DNA of 9,775 nucleotides from JAJFFW01 sp039197915 (GCA_039197915.1 JBCCTV010000113.1:1-9775); one strand, 5' to 3'; shown: positions 1 through 7,051, counted from the first letter of the stretch. The notes: a model not told the origin generated them from the sequence alone. Program-made: numbers and translations.

Positions 1-38
1 ACGGCGATCCTGATACTAAATTCCTAGAACAGCTCTGA
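1..38 (+). CDS. C-terminal end of an upstream gene (partial)
   Basis: Reading in the frame that begins at base 3, the codons give GDPDTKFLEQL and then TGA at 36-38. The A of that stop is also the first base of the ATG of the next gene (TGATG), an overlap typical of translationally coupled operon genes. The frame is open to the window edge, and the residues look like an ordinary protein tail. Eleven residues are too few to recognise a family. The call rests on the overlap geometry and not on homology, so a chance open stretch is possible. Confidence 0.45.
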   Translation, partial: GDPDTKFLEQL

Positions 39-643
39 TGGCCGATCTTTATATCCTCCGGCACGGCAATACGTTCGAGAAAGGGCAAGAACCAACCCGC
101 GTCGGTGGCCGGACGGACATTCCTCTGACGCAAGCTGGCGAGGATCAGATTAAGCGGGTTGCAGAGCATTTCGCCAAAGACGGCGTTACCTTTGCAGGAG
201 TGTTATCCGGGCCGTTGAAGCGCACAATGCGCAGTGCAGAAATTACGATAGAGACGCTGCAAATCGGGAATGCTCTAGAAATTCGCGAAACGCTTCGAGA
301 AATTGATTACGGACCAGACGAAAACCAAAGTGAAAGTTTCGTTCGGGGGCGGATCGGTGAAGCCGCCCTTCAACGGTGGGACGCCGAGGCCATTCCGCCC
401 CCAGGCTGGATCGTTGATCCGGCCGCACTTCGGAGCGTATGGCGGGCCTTGTTTGCAGAGTACGCATCGGTGGACGGTGCAATTTTATGCGTCACCAGCA
501 ACGGCGTCGCCCGCTTCGCCCTCGATGTTACGGAAGGCGGCGAAAAGCACGAACGCAAATTAAGAACAGCAGCCTACGGAATAATTGAGCTTTATGAAAG
601 AAGCGCCAAGGTCAAGGCGTGGAACATATCCGTCGACCGATAG
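38..643 (+). CDS. Histidine phosphatase superfamily protein, second His replaced
   Basis: A 201-residue protein of the histidine phosphatase (phosphoglycerate mutase-like) superfamily, probably cytoplasmic since no signal peptide is visible. Residues 7-10 give the LRHG signature with the phospho-accepting His9. GGRTDIPLTQAG (23-34) is the usual second block, SGPLKRTMRSAE (57-68) carries the pocket arginine (Arg62), and LREIDYG (86-92) carries the acidic residue Glu88. The block that normally reads SHG or THG reads TSNG (153-156), so the second catalytic histidine is Asn155; the codon AAC is one base from CAC. Family members dephosphorylate small phosphomonoesters or act as mutases, but the substrate here cannot be read from sequence. 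The start overlaps the upstream stop (TGATG), which suggests an operon with the cut-off gene. The gene converges on kdsA. A role in KDO or sugar-phosphate metabolism is possible from context only. Confidence 0.85.
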   Translation: MADLYILRHGNTFEKGQEPTRVGGRTDIPLTQAGEDQIKRVAEHFAKDGVTFAGVLSGPLKRTMRSAEITIETLQIGNALEIRETLREIDYGPDENQSESFVRGRIGEAALQRWDAEAIPPPGWIVDPAALRSVWRALFAEYASVDGAILCVTSNGVARFALDVTEGGEKHERKLRTAAYGIIELYERSAKVKAWNISVDR

Positions 644-698
644 AACCCACTCCTTTTTTTCGCATTGCGTCGGCTCCCTACATCCAAAGCATGACGCA

Positions 699-1574
699 TT
701 AAACGTCCATCGATTTTCGAAGCGTATCAAAGGCTTTTATGGAGGCCAAAACAAGATCGAGCTGTGCAAGCGGGATCATGTTAGGCCCGTCCGACGGCGC
801 GGTTTCCGGGTCCTGGTGCGTTTCTATAAAAACGCCGGCAATACCGACCGCCGCTGCCGCGCGTGCAAGCAAAGGCGCAAAGTCCCTCTGCCCACCGGAG
901 GCCGCCCCCTTCCCGCCCGGTTGCTGCACAGAGTGGGTTGCGTCAAAAATCACCGGCGCACCGGTCGCCGCTAGTTCCGGCAGTCCACGAAAGTCAGTCA
1001 CCAACGTATTATATCCGAAGCTCGCGCCACGCTCTGTCACCAAGATGTCCCGCGCCCCAAAGCTGAGCAGCTTACCGACAACGTGTTTCATGTCCCAGGG
1101 CGCGAGGAACTGTCCCTTTTTCACATTGACCGCTTTGCCGGTTGCCGCCGCGGCTTCTAAAAGATCCGTTTGCCGACAAAGAAACGCCGGAATTTGCAGG
1201 ATATCGACATGCGGCGCCACTTGCGCGCATTGTTCCGGGGAGTGAACATCGGTCAGTACGGGCAGACCAATATCCTCGCGAATTTCGTCAAAAACGGGGG
1301 CGGCCATTTTTATCCCCGCACCCCGGAAGCTCGTCGCACTGGTCCGATTAGCCTTATCGAAGGAGGTTTTATAGACGACGCCAACGCCAAGTTTTGCCGA
1401 TAGCCCTTTTATGGCGTTGGCCATTTCCAGCGCATGCTGGCGGGTCTCAAACGCACAAGGTCCCAGGATATAGGCGGCTGGCGCCGTGTTCGAGAAGACC
1501 GCGTTTTGGCCCCCGGGCGCAGAAACGATCACCTCGGAGTTTGGTGTCTCAGCGTTTGATTTCGAGTCTGGCAT
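699..1574 (-). CDS. kdsA: 3-deoxy-8-phosphooctulonate (KDO-8-P) synthase, metal-dependent class
   Basis: KdsA condenses phosphoenolpyruvate with D-arabinose 5-phosphate to make KDO-8-phosphate, the precursor of the KDO that links lipid A to the LPS core; it is cytoplasmic. The 291-residue chain shows YILGPCAFET (35-44), YKTSFDKANRTS (68-79, the PEP-binding block), TDVHSPEQC (108-116), VKKGQFLAPWDM (151-162) and DATHSVQQPGG (211-221). Cys40, His214, Glu251 and Asp262 keep exactly the spacing of the metal ligands Cys11, His185, Glu222 and Asp233 of the Aquifex aeolicus enzyme; the E. coli metal-independent type has Asn in place of the Cys. This is therefore a class II, metal-dependent KdsA. It has an N-terminal extension of about 29 residues relative to Aquifex. 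The ATG at 1574 has no clear ribosome binding site, but an in-frame TGA lies just upstream, so no longer start exists. It is 235 bp downstream of rfbC. Confidence 0.95.
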   Translation of the reverse strand: MPDSKSNAETPNSEVIVSAPGGQNAVFSNTAPAAYILGPCAFETRQHALEMANAIKGLSAKLGVGVVYKTSFDKANRTSATSFRGAGIKMAAPVFDEIREDIGLPVLTDVHSPEQCAQVAPHVDILQIPAFLCRQTDLLEAAAATGKAVNVKKGQFLAPWDMKHVVGKLLSFGARDILVTERGASFGYNTLVTDFRGLPELAATGAPVIFDATHSVQQPGGKGAASGGQRDFAPLLARAAAAVGIAGVFIETHQDPETAPSDGPNMIPLAQLDLVLASIKAFDTLRKSMDV

Positions 1575-1809
1575 GGACGGTCAACATTACTCTAAATCTA
1601 CGGCGGCGCGACTGCCGACGCCAAGGAATACGGGCTGAAATAAGGGCCTGCCCTATAAGGCCGCAACTTAGCGGACAATTTCCGTTATAAAGTGCGCCAT
1701 CAACGGGGGACAGAGCAATAAGCGATTTTGAAAGTACAGTTCTCAAATGACCAACCTCGACTGTCGATGATGGCCAAGCGTATTGTTGTGTCCGGAGATA
1801 CTGCTCGCG
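1575..1809. other. Intergenic region between rfbC and kdsA
   Basis: This 235 bp stretch has no credible gene. A short inverted repeat (GGCCT at 1645-1649, AGGCC at 1658-1662) is followed on the minus strand by CTTATTT. It could be a weak terminator for the rfb operon, although it lies about 150 bp past the rfbC stop. A TATAAC hexamer is seen on the minus strand near 1685-1690, but no convincing -35 box accompanies it. Whether kdsA is read from its own promoter here or from rfb read-through cannot be settled by eye. Confidence 0.4.
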
Positions 1810-2361
1810 TTAAAACGGCGTCGAGAACTCGGAGAATTGGGGCGCCATTCCATCCTTATCTGATACGGTCGCTTGATCGGGGCCAACCGGCCAATCGATG
1901 TCAAGGCCCGGCGAGGCCCAATGGACCGCGCCATCGGCTTCGGCATCATAGTAGTCGGTCACTTTATACGTGACGATCGTGTTGGGCTCTAACGTCATGA
2001 ACCCGTGGAGGAAACCCTTCGGAGCGAGGAGCTGAACGCCATTTTTAGCAGACAGCGTTGCGCCGACTGAGCGGCCGTAAGTTGGCGATCCGCGGCGAAC
2101 ATCCACTACGACATCATAGGCACTGCCTGACACAACCCGCACGAGCTTGTCTTGGGCGAATGGCGGCGCTTGGTAATGCAGTCCGCGTACAGTATATTTC
2201 TCGGTTGAGAGACTCTCATTGTCTTGGACAAAGTCAAAACCAGTTAGGTGCGTTTCAAATTTTTTCTTCGTATAGGTCTCAACGAAATACCCACGCGCAT
2301 CGGCGAAACGCCGCGGCGTAAAAAGCCAGACACCGTCAATCTTTAGTTCCTGTGCGTCCAT
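1810..2361 (-). CDS. rfbC: dTDP-4-dehydrorhamnose 3,5-epimerase
   Basis: RfbC (RmlC) epimerises C3 and C5 of dTDP-4-keto-6-deoxy-D-glucose to give dTDP-4-keto-L-rhamnose, the third step towards dTDP-L-rhamnose; it is cytoplasmic and normally a cupin-fold dimer. The 183 residues match the family's usual length. Seen: ARGYF (22-26), FVQDNES (44-50), VRGLHYQ (58-64) with the catalytic base His62, Lys72, the double-stranded beta-helix core with PKGFLHGF (114-121), Tyr132 in VTYKVTDYY, and SDKD (167-170), whose last Asp I take as the partner of His62 by family alignment. The ATG at 2361 follows AAAGGCGGGAT, a good ribosome binding site, and starts 11 bp past the rfbA stop, so it is the third gene of the rfbBAC operon. 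No domain is missing. Confidence 0.96.
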   Translation of the reverse strand: MDAQELKIDGVWLFTPRRFADARGYFVETYTKKKFETHLTGFDFVQDNESLSTEKYTVRGLHYQAPPFAQDKLVRVVSGSAYDVVVDVRRGSPTYGRSVGATLSAKNGVQLLAPKGFLHGFMTLEPNTIVTYKVTDYYDAEADGAVHWASPGLDIDWPVGPDQATVSDKDGMAPQFSEFSTPF

Positions 2362-2372
2362 ATCCCGCCTTT

Positions 2373-3248
2373 TTAGAAAACTCGTTCGTCGATGATCCGA
2401 CGCAAGTAAGCGCCGTACCCGCTCTTTAAGAGGGGTTCCGCTAAGCGGTTGACTTGATCAGCTTTAATAAAGCCTTTGCGGTAGGCGACTTCTTCAACGC
2501 AGCCGATTTTTAACCCCTGGCGTTCTTCAACCGTCTGGACGAATTGCGCCGCTTGCAGGAGCGAAGCGTAAGTACCGGTATCAAGCCATGCATACCCCCT
2601 GCCTAGCAGTTCGACATTTAGTTTGCCGTCCAGAAGGTACATTTCGTTCAGAGTCGTGATTTCCAATTCGCCGCGCTCAGATGGTTGAACTTTGTGCGCA
2701 CGCTCCACCACCGTGTCATCGTAAAAATAAAGCCCGGTCACCGCATAGTTTGATTTCGGGTTTGCAGGCTTTTCCTCAATCGACAGGGCTGTACCTTCCA
2801 CGTCAAAATCAACGACGCCGTAGCGTTCCGGATCATTTACATGGCTTGCGAAAACAGAGGCGCCGCTCTCGAGTGCGGCTGCTCGTTCCAATTGCTGGGC
2901 TAAACCGTGCCCGTAGAAAATATTGTCGCCGAGGACCAGCGCACATTTTTCGCCGGCGATAAACTCCTCTCCAATCAGGAACGCTTGCGCGAGCCCTTCA
3001 GGTTTTGGCTGAGCCGCATATTGAAGCGCAATGCCCCATTGCGACCCATCCCCGAGGAGATCCTCGAATATACTTTGGTCCCCGAGCGTTGTAATGATCA
3101 AGATCTCTCGTATGCCAGCGAGCATTAAGGTCGTGAGCGGATAATAAATCATCGGCTTGTCGTAAACCGGCAAGAGCTGCTTACAGGCTGCACGTGTGAT
3201 GGGGTAAAGCCGCGTGCCAGAGCCTCCGGCGAGGATGATACCCTTCAT
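2373..3248 (-). CDS. rfbA: Glucose-1-phosphate thymidylyltransferase
   Basis: RfbA (RmlA) joins glucose 1-phosphate and dTTP to give dTDP-glucose, the first step of dTDP-deoxysugar synthesis. From the ATG at 3248 the protein has 291 residues, the normal RmlA length. It opens with MKGIILAGGSGTRLYP, the nucleotide-binding loop, followed by KQLLPVYDKPMIYYPL (23-38). VLGDNIFYGHG (105-115) holds a metal-binding Asp, and a later WLDTGT block is also typical. Upstream GTG (3266) and ATG (3260) codons are in frame, but GGAGA sits 5 bases before 3248 and the family begins MKGI, so the short form is preferred. It lies 37 bp after rfbB and 11 bp before rfbC, in one operon. Nothing in it looks degenerate. 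Confidence 0.97.
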   Translation of the reverse strand: MKGIILAGGSGTRLYPITRAACKQLLPVYDKPMIYYPLTTLMLAGIREILIITTLGDQSIFEDLLGDGSQWGIALQYAAQPKPEGLAQAFLIGEEFIAGEKCALVLGDNIFYGHGLAQQLERAAALESGASVFASHVNDPERYGVVDFDVEGTALSIEEKPANPKSNYAVTGLYFYDDTVVERAHKVQPSERGELEITTLNEMYLLDGKLNVELLGRGYAWLDTGTYASLLQAAQFVQTVEERQGLKIGCVEEVAYRKGFIKADQVNRLAEPLLKSGYGAYLRRIIDERVF

Positions 3249-3253
3249 ATTCG

Positions 3254-3258
3254 TCTCC
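3254..3258 (-). promoter_or_regulatory. Ribosome binding site fixing the rfbA start
   Basis: Minus-strand GGAGA, 5 bases before the ATG at 3248. It decides between three in-frame starts (GTG 3266, ATG 3260, ATG 3248). The site overlaps the ATG at 3260, which makes the two longer starts unlikely. Confidence 0.7.
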
Positions 3259-3285
3259 ATGCCCACAGAAGTCGCTTAGGCTCGT

Positions 3286-4338
3286 CTACTTTTTGGCGCC
3301 CAGGCCAATGCGGTCGCCGGAAAAGCCCCGTTCACGGACTGCCTCCCACCACCAGGCATTCGCCAGATACCATTCGACCGTTTGCTTCATTCCTTGTTCG
3401 ACGGTGACGGACGGGCGCCAATTAAGGTCTCGCATGATCTTGCTCGCATCGATGGCGTAACGCATGTCGTGGCCCGGCCGATCAGTAACAAACTTAATCA
3501 GGTCTTCGTGCGCACCGTCCCGGGGGGCGACCTCGTCCATGATCTGACAAATCATGCGCACAAGGTCGATATTCGTGCGTTCATTGTCGCCGCCGACATT
3601 ATAGGTTTCACCGAGCGCGCCCTTAGTAAGGATCAACAACAAAGCGTCAGCGTGATCGTCAACAAAAAGCCAGTCGCGAATGTTTTCACCGGTTCCATAA
3701 ACGGGGATCTCTTTCCCTGCGAGGGCTGACAATATGACAACGGGTATCAGCTTTTCCGGATGCTGAAAGGGGCCGTAATTGTTCGAGCAATTGCTCGTGA
3801 CAACTGGCAAGCTGAATGTTTCGCCCCATGCGCGCACCAAAAAGTCTGAACCCGCCTTTGATGCTGAGTATGGCGAGTTCGGCTGGTAAGGCGTCTCTTC
3901 CGTAAAGAGACCTTCGGGCCCGAGGCTGCCGTAAACTTCGTCTGTAGAGACATGATGGAAACGGAAAGTCTCTTTTTGCGATCCGCTCAGGGTTTCGAAA
4001 TATGCGCGAGCAGCTTGAAGCAGCTGAAATGTGCCAATGAGATTGGTTTCAATAAACGTCCCCGGCCCGTCTATCGACCGGTCAACATGGGATTCCGCCG
4101 CCAAATGCATGATCGCGTCCGGGCGATGTTTTGCGAACGCGTCGGCCACAGCGTCCGCGTCACAAATATCTCCTTGCACAAACGAATAGCCCGCGTTGTC
4201 TTCGCATGACTTGAGATTGTCCAAATTGGCGGCATAGGTCAGCTTGTCAAAGTTAACGACCTCATAGCCACGCGCCAATGCGAGCCGAATGACCGCCGAG
4301 CCAATGAAACCCGCGCCTCCGGTGACAAGTACTTTCAT
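3286..4338 (-). CDS. rfbB: dTDP-glucose 4,6-dehydratase
   Basis: RfbB (RmlB) uses tightly bound NAD+ to turn dTDP-glucose into dTDP-4-keto-6-deoxyglucose, the second step of the pathway. It is an extended short-chain dehydrogenase/reductase. The 350-residue protein shows the Rossmann motif TGGAGFIGS (6-14), HLAAESHVDRSI (78-89), the catalytic STDEVYG (131-137, Thr132, Asp133, Glu134), YSASK (157-161, Tyr157 and Lys161) and SNNYGPFQHPEKLIP (185-199) for sugar-nucleotide binding. RDWLFVDDHADA is the typical C-terminal domain signature. The ATG at 4338 is the only possible start because TAG lies two codons upstream in frame; GGGAA about 10 bases before it is a modest ribosome binding site. It is first in the rfbBAC operon. 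The product is shared by several deoxysugar pathways, so rhamnose is likely but not the only possible end product. Confidence 0.97.
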   Translation of the reverse strand: MKVLVTGGAGFIGSAVIRLALARGYEVVNFDKLTYAANLDNLKSCEDNAGYSFVQGDICDADAVADAFAKHRPDAIMHLAAESHVDRSIDGPGTFIETNLIGTFQLLQAARAYFETLSGSQKETFRFHHVSTDEVYGSLGPEGLFTEETPYQPNSPYSASKAGSDFLVRAWGETFSLPVVTSNCSNNYGPFQHPEKLIPVVILSALAGKEIPVYGTGENIRDWLFVDDHADALLLILTKGALGETYNVGGDNERTNIDLVRMICQIMDEVAPRDGAHEDLIKFVTDRPGHDMRYAIDASKIMRDLNWRPSVTVEQGMKQTVEWYLANAWWWEAVRERGFSGDRIGLGAKK

Positions 4339-4642
4339 TGGCTATTCTTTCCCAAAATATGTCTCGGCTTACCCATGGAGAACTCCCAACTTCCACTCGC
4401 ACATCGATCAGGCGCTCGCCCAGTCCCAAAAACCGGCCGATGTAAGCAGCCTGCGGCCACGGCCAAAGTGATTTAATCGACGTCGTTTAAGAGCCCAATT
4501 TCCTGTGGCAATTATTGATTGCTGGCTACCATACACAGAATAACTATTGATAAAGACCTTGAGATTTTTGGATGGCGGACGCGCTGCGCAAGCGCCCGTA
4601 TCAGCGCCACCATAATCACCGTTCACATTAGCAGGCGCATAT
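4339..4642. other. Upstream region of the rfbBAC operon
   Basis: About 300 bp lie between the katG terminator and the rfbB start. Since the terminator closes off katG transcription, the rfb promoter should lie here. I could not find a pair of hexamers close to TTGACA/TATAAT with a normal spacer; the best minus-strand match (TTGCCA, 15 bases, TTAAAC) is poor. The region holds an 18 bp near-palindrome at 4473-4490 and a small hairpin GCGCT-gcgca-AGCGC at 4581-4595. A 72-codon minus-strand open frame from a GTG at 4626 shows no recognisable domain and is not called as a gene. Confidence 0.45.
4473..4490. promoter_or_regulatory. 18 bp near-palindrome, candidate operator of rfbBAC
   Basis: TTAATCGACGTCGTTTAA is symmetric at 16 of 18 positions: an 8-base perfect core CGACGTCG, one mismatched pair, then TTAA on both sides. 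Its centre is about 143 bp upstream of the rfbB ATG, in the stretch that should hold the operon promoter. The symmetry suggests a dimeric regulator, but I do not recognise the site; it is not the CtrA pattern, which is a direct TTAA-N7-TTAA repeat. Confidence 0.3.
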
Positions 4643-4676
4643 AAAAAAACCCGGCGCGGAGGATCAGCGCCGGGTT
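4643..4676 (-). terminator. Rho-independent terminator of katG
   Basis: On the minus strand AACCCGGCGC and GCGCCGGGTT form a 10 bp, GC-rich stem round a 9-base loop; the stem's last two T begin a run of seven T. The arms are at 4667-4676 and 4648-4657. It begins 37 bases after the katG stop. It should insulate the rfb operon, which runs the same way, from katG transcription. Confidence 0.92.
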
Positions 4677-4712
4677 CATTTTTAGAGCGTTACGACGCCT
4701 CTGTCGGGCGAC

Positions 4713-7040
4713 TTAGCTCAAATCGAAACGGTCGTTCTTCATAACTTTCGACCAGGCCGCCACGAAGTCTTTAACGAAAACCTCGAGCGATCCTTCATAG
4801 GCGTAGGCTTCAGCGATCGCGCGAAGTTCGGAATTGGAGCCAAATATCAAGTCTGCTTCCGTCGCCGTCCACTTCAAGTCGCCGGACTGTCGATCGCGTC
4901 CTTCGTAAACGCCGTCAGCCGACGCGCTTTTGGACCACTTGGTTTCCATGCCGAGAAGGTTGACCAGGAAGTCATTGCTGAGAACGCCAGGCCGGTCCGT
5001 GAAAACGCCGTGCTTTGCGCCGCCAGCATTGGCGTCCAAGGCGCGCATGCCCGCAACCAAGACCGTCATTTCAGGCGCATCGAGCCCTAAGAGGTCGGCC
5101 TTATCCACTAGCAACGTTGCCGGCGATCGCGGATCGGCGCCGTCAAAGTAGTTCCGGAAGCCGTCGGCTTTCGGCTCAAGGACGTTAAATGACGCCACAT
5201 CGGTTTGCTCAGACGAAGCGTCCATCCGACCGGGCGTGAACGGCACGCTGATCGTTACGCCAGCAGCGCTCGCGGCTTTCTCGATCGCGGCCGCACCTGC
5301 GAGAACGATCAAATCCGCCATCGAAACGCTCTTATCACCAGCGCTCCCGTCGAAAGCTGCTTTGACCTCGCTTAGCTTGGAGAGAACTTTGTCGAGCTGT
5401 GCGGGATCATTGACGCTCCAGTCTTTCTGGGGCGCGAGCCTGATCCGGGCGCCATTGGCGCCGCCGCGCATATCCGTGTCGCGGAATGTCGACGCGGACG
5501 CCCATGCGGTTTCACCGAGCTCGGACACCGTGAGACCCGACGCGAGGATCTGCTCTTTCAGCGCCTTCATGTCGTCGTTGCTGATAAGCGGGTGGTCGAC
5601 AGCAGGAATTGGGTCCTGCCAGATCAACGCCTCCGCCGGAACGTCCGAACCGAGGTATCGCTCGCGTGGCCCCATATCCCGGTGGGTCAGCTTAAACCAC
5701 GCCCGCGCGAAGGCATCCTCAAACTGGGAGGGATCTTTGCGGAAGCGTTCGGAAATCTCCCGGTAGCTCGGATCAAACTTCAGCGACAGGTCCGTCGTGA
5801 ACATTATCGGCGCATGCATTTTCGATGAATCGTGCGCATCCGGAACAAATTTCGCCTCCTCGGCGTTTGCGGGTATCCACTGGGTCGCGCCTGCGGGGCT
5901 CTTTGTTTGAACCCATTCGAACGCAAACAGATTATCCAGATATTGGGTGCTCCAGGCGGTTGGGCTCGCCGTCCACGCACCTTCGAGGCCGCTGGTAATG
6001 GTATCGCCGCCCTTGCCCGAGCCGCAATTATTTTTCCAGCCAAGTCCCTGGTTTTCGATCCCGGTGCCCGCGGGTTCCGGCTCCAAACACTCATCAGGTT
6101 TCGCAGCGCCGTGCGCCTTACCAAAGGTGTGGCCGCCAGCGATGAGGGCGACTGTTTCCTCGTCGTTCATCGCCATACGTCCAAAGGTTTCGCGAATGTC
6201 TTGGGCCGCGGCAATCGGATCAGGATTGCCGTTCGGGCCTTCTGGATTGACGTAGATTAGACCCATCTGAACCGCAGCGAGCGGCCGTTGAAGCTTGCGG
6301 TCGCCGCTGTAACGCGCGTCGGCCAGGAATTCTTCTTCCGGACCCCAATAAACCAAGTCCGGCTCCCAAGCATCAACGCGCCCGCCGGCGAAGCCGAAGG
6401 TTTTAAAGCCCATGGACTCCATGGCGACGTTGCCCGTCAAAACCATTAAATCAGCCCACGAAATACTACGGCCATATTTTTGCTTAATCGGCCACAGAAG
6501 CCGCATGGCTTTGTCTAGGTTTGTGTTGTCTGGCCAGCTATTTAAGGGCTCAAAACGCTGTTGTCCTGCCCCGGCGCCGCCACGGCCATCAGCCGTTCGA
6601 TAGGTTCCAGCGCTGTGCCAGGCCATGCGAATAAAGAATGGACCGTAATGCCCGTAATCAGCCGGCCACCAATCCTGCGATTGGGTCATGACGGCTTCAA
6701 TATCTTTTTTGACAGCGTCTAAATCGAGGGCTTCAAACGCTTCCGCATAGTCAAAACCATCACCCATCGGATCATGGCTTATCGCGTTTTGGCGTAGGAC
6801 CGTGAGATCAAGTTGCTCCGGCCACCAATCTCTTTTGGTTTTAGCCTCACCAGGTCCCCTGGCGCTCGCCTCATAAGCTGCGGCCATTTCAGCACTCGGC
6901 GATGCGGCTTCGGTTACCGATGCTTCCGCAACGCTTGCCGCTTCGGCGCTTCCCGCAGTCGGCTGCTGCGAACAGCCAGCGCCGACAAGGGCCGCTAAAG
7001 CAACCGTTCCCAAAAACCGCTTCTTAATTTTCAAACCCAT
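4713..7040 (-). CDS. katG: Catalase-peroxidase with lipoprotein-type signal (periplasmic KatG)
   Basis: KatG is a bifunctional haem enzyme that destroys hydrogen peroxide by catalase and peroxidase activity. From the ATG at 7040 the chain has 775 residues with two peroxidase domains: an N-terminal haem domain and a degenerate C-terminal copy. Against M. tuberculosis KatG the distal Arg138, Trp141 and His142, the Trp141-Tyr263-Met289 covalent-adduct triad, proximal His304, Ser350, Trp356, Asp417 and Arg454 are all present at consistent spacing, so full activity is expected. Unusual is the N-terminus: MGLKIKKRFLG, a hydrophobic stretch, then VGAGC with Cys23. Gly at -3 is not the best lipobox residue but is tolerated. 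An Ala/Ser/Glu-rich linker (about 24-60) follows. Cys318 and Cys339 are the only other cysteines and could form a disulfide. The ATG at 7040 is chosen over an in-frame TTG at 7073 because GGAGA lies 6 bases before it and the signal is then normal in length. It has its own terminator and looks monocistronic. Confidence 0.96.
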   Translation of the reverse strand: MGLKIKKRFLGTVALAALVGAGCSQQPTAGSAEAASVAEASVTEAASPSAEMAAAYEASARGPGEAKTKRDWWPEQLDLTVLRQNAISHDPMGDGFDYAEAFEALDLDAVKKDIEAVMTQSQDWWPADYGHYGPFFIRMAWHSAGTYRTADGRGGAGAGQQRFEPLNSWPDNTNLDKAMRLLWPIKQKYGRSISWADLMVLTGNVAMESMGFKTFGFAGGRVDAWEPDLVYWGPEEEFLADARYSGDRKLQRPLAAVQMGLIYVNPEGPNGNPDPIAAAQDIRETFGRMAMNDEETVALIAGGHTFGKAHGAAKPDECLEPEPAGTGIENQGLGWKNNCGSGKGGDTITSGLEGAWTASPTAWSTQYLDNLFAFEWVQTKSPAGATQWIPANAEEAKFVPDAHDSSKMHAPIMFTTDLSLKFDPSYREISERFRKDPSQFEDAFARAWFKLTHRDMGPRERYLGSDVPAEALIWQDPIPAVDHPLISNDDMKALKEQILASGLTVSELGETAWASASTFRDTDMRGGANGARIRLAPQKDWSVNDPAQLDKVLSKLSEVKAAFDGSAGDKSVSMADLIVLAGAAAIEKAASAAGVTISVPFTPGRMDASSEQTDVASFNVLEPKADGFRNYFDGADPRSPATLLVDKADLLGLDAPEMTVLVAGMRALDANAGGAKHGVFTDRPGVLSNDFLVNLLGMETKWSKSASADGVYEGRDRQSGDLKWTATEADLIFGSNSELRAIAEAYAYEGSLEVFVKDFVAAWSKVMKNDRFDLS

Positions 7041-7046
7041 CGATAT

Positions 7047-7051
7047 TCTCC
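7047..7051 (-). promoter_or_regulatory. Ribosome binding site fixing the katG start
   Basis: Minus-strand GGAGA followed by six bases and then ATG at 7040. It supports the 775-residue form, in which the basic MGLKIKKR run and the hydrophobic core form a normal signal peptide, over the TTG start 11 codons further upstream. Confidence 0.75.

Noticed and set aside
654..698. Run of seven T after the phosphatase gene and a TGCGTC/GACGCA pair before kdsA's stop as a convergent terminator
   Set aside because: The T run has no GC-rich stem before it on the plus strand, and on the minus strand the pair is followed by A, not T. The 21-base loop is also large.
739..1245. Plus-strand open frame of 168 codons inside kdsA
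   Set aside because: It is antisense to a complete kdsA whose active-site residues are all in the other strand's frame.
4473..4490. CtrA box
   Set aside because: The two TTAA are 10 bases apart, while the CtrA site needs a 7-base spacer between direct TTAA repeats.
4408..4626. 72-codon minus-strand open frame between katG and rfbB (GTG start)
   Set aside because: It has no recognisable domain, starts just past the katG terminator with no ribosome binding site, and occupies the stretch expected to hold the rfb promoter.
5236..5766. Long plus-strand open frame inside katG (176 codons)
   Set aside because: It is antisense to a well-supported KatG coding region in GC-rich codons and has no domain of its own.
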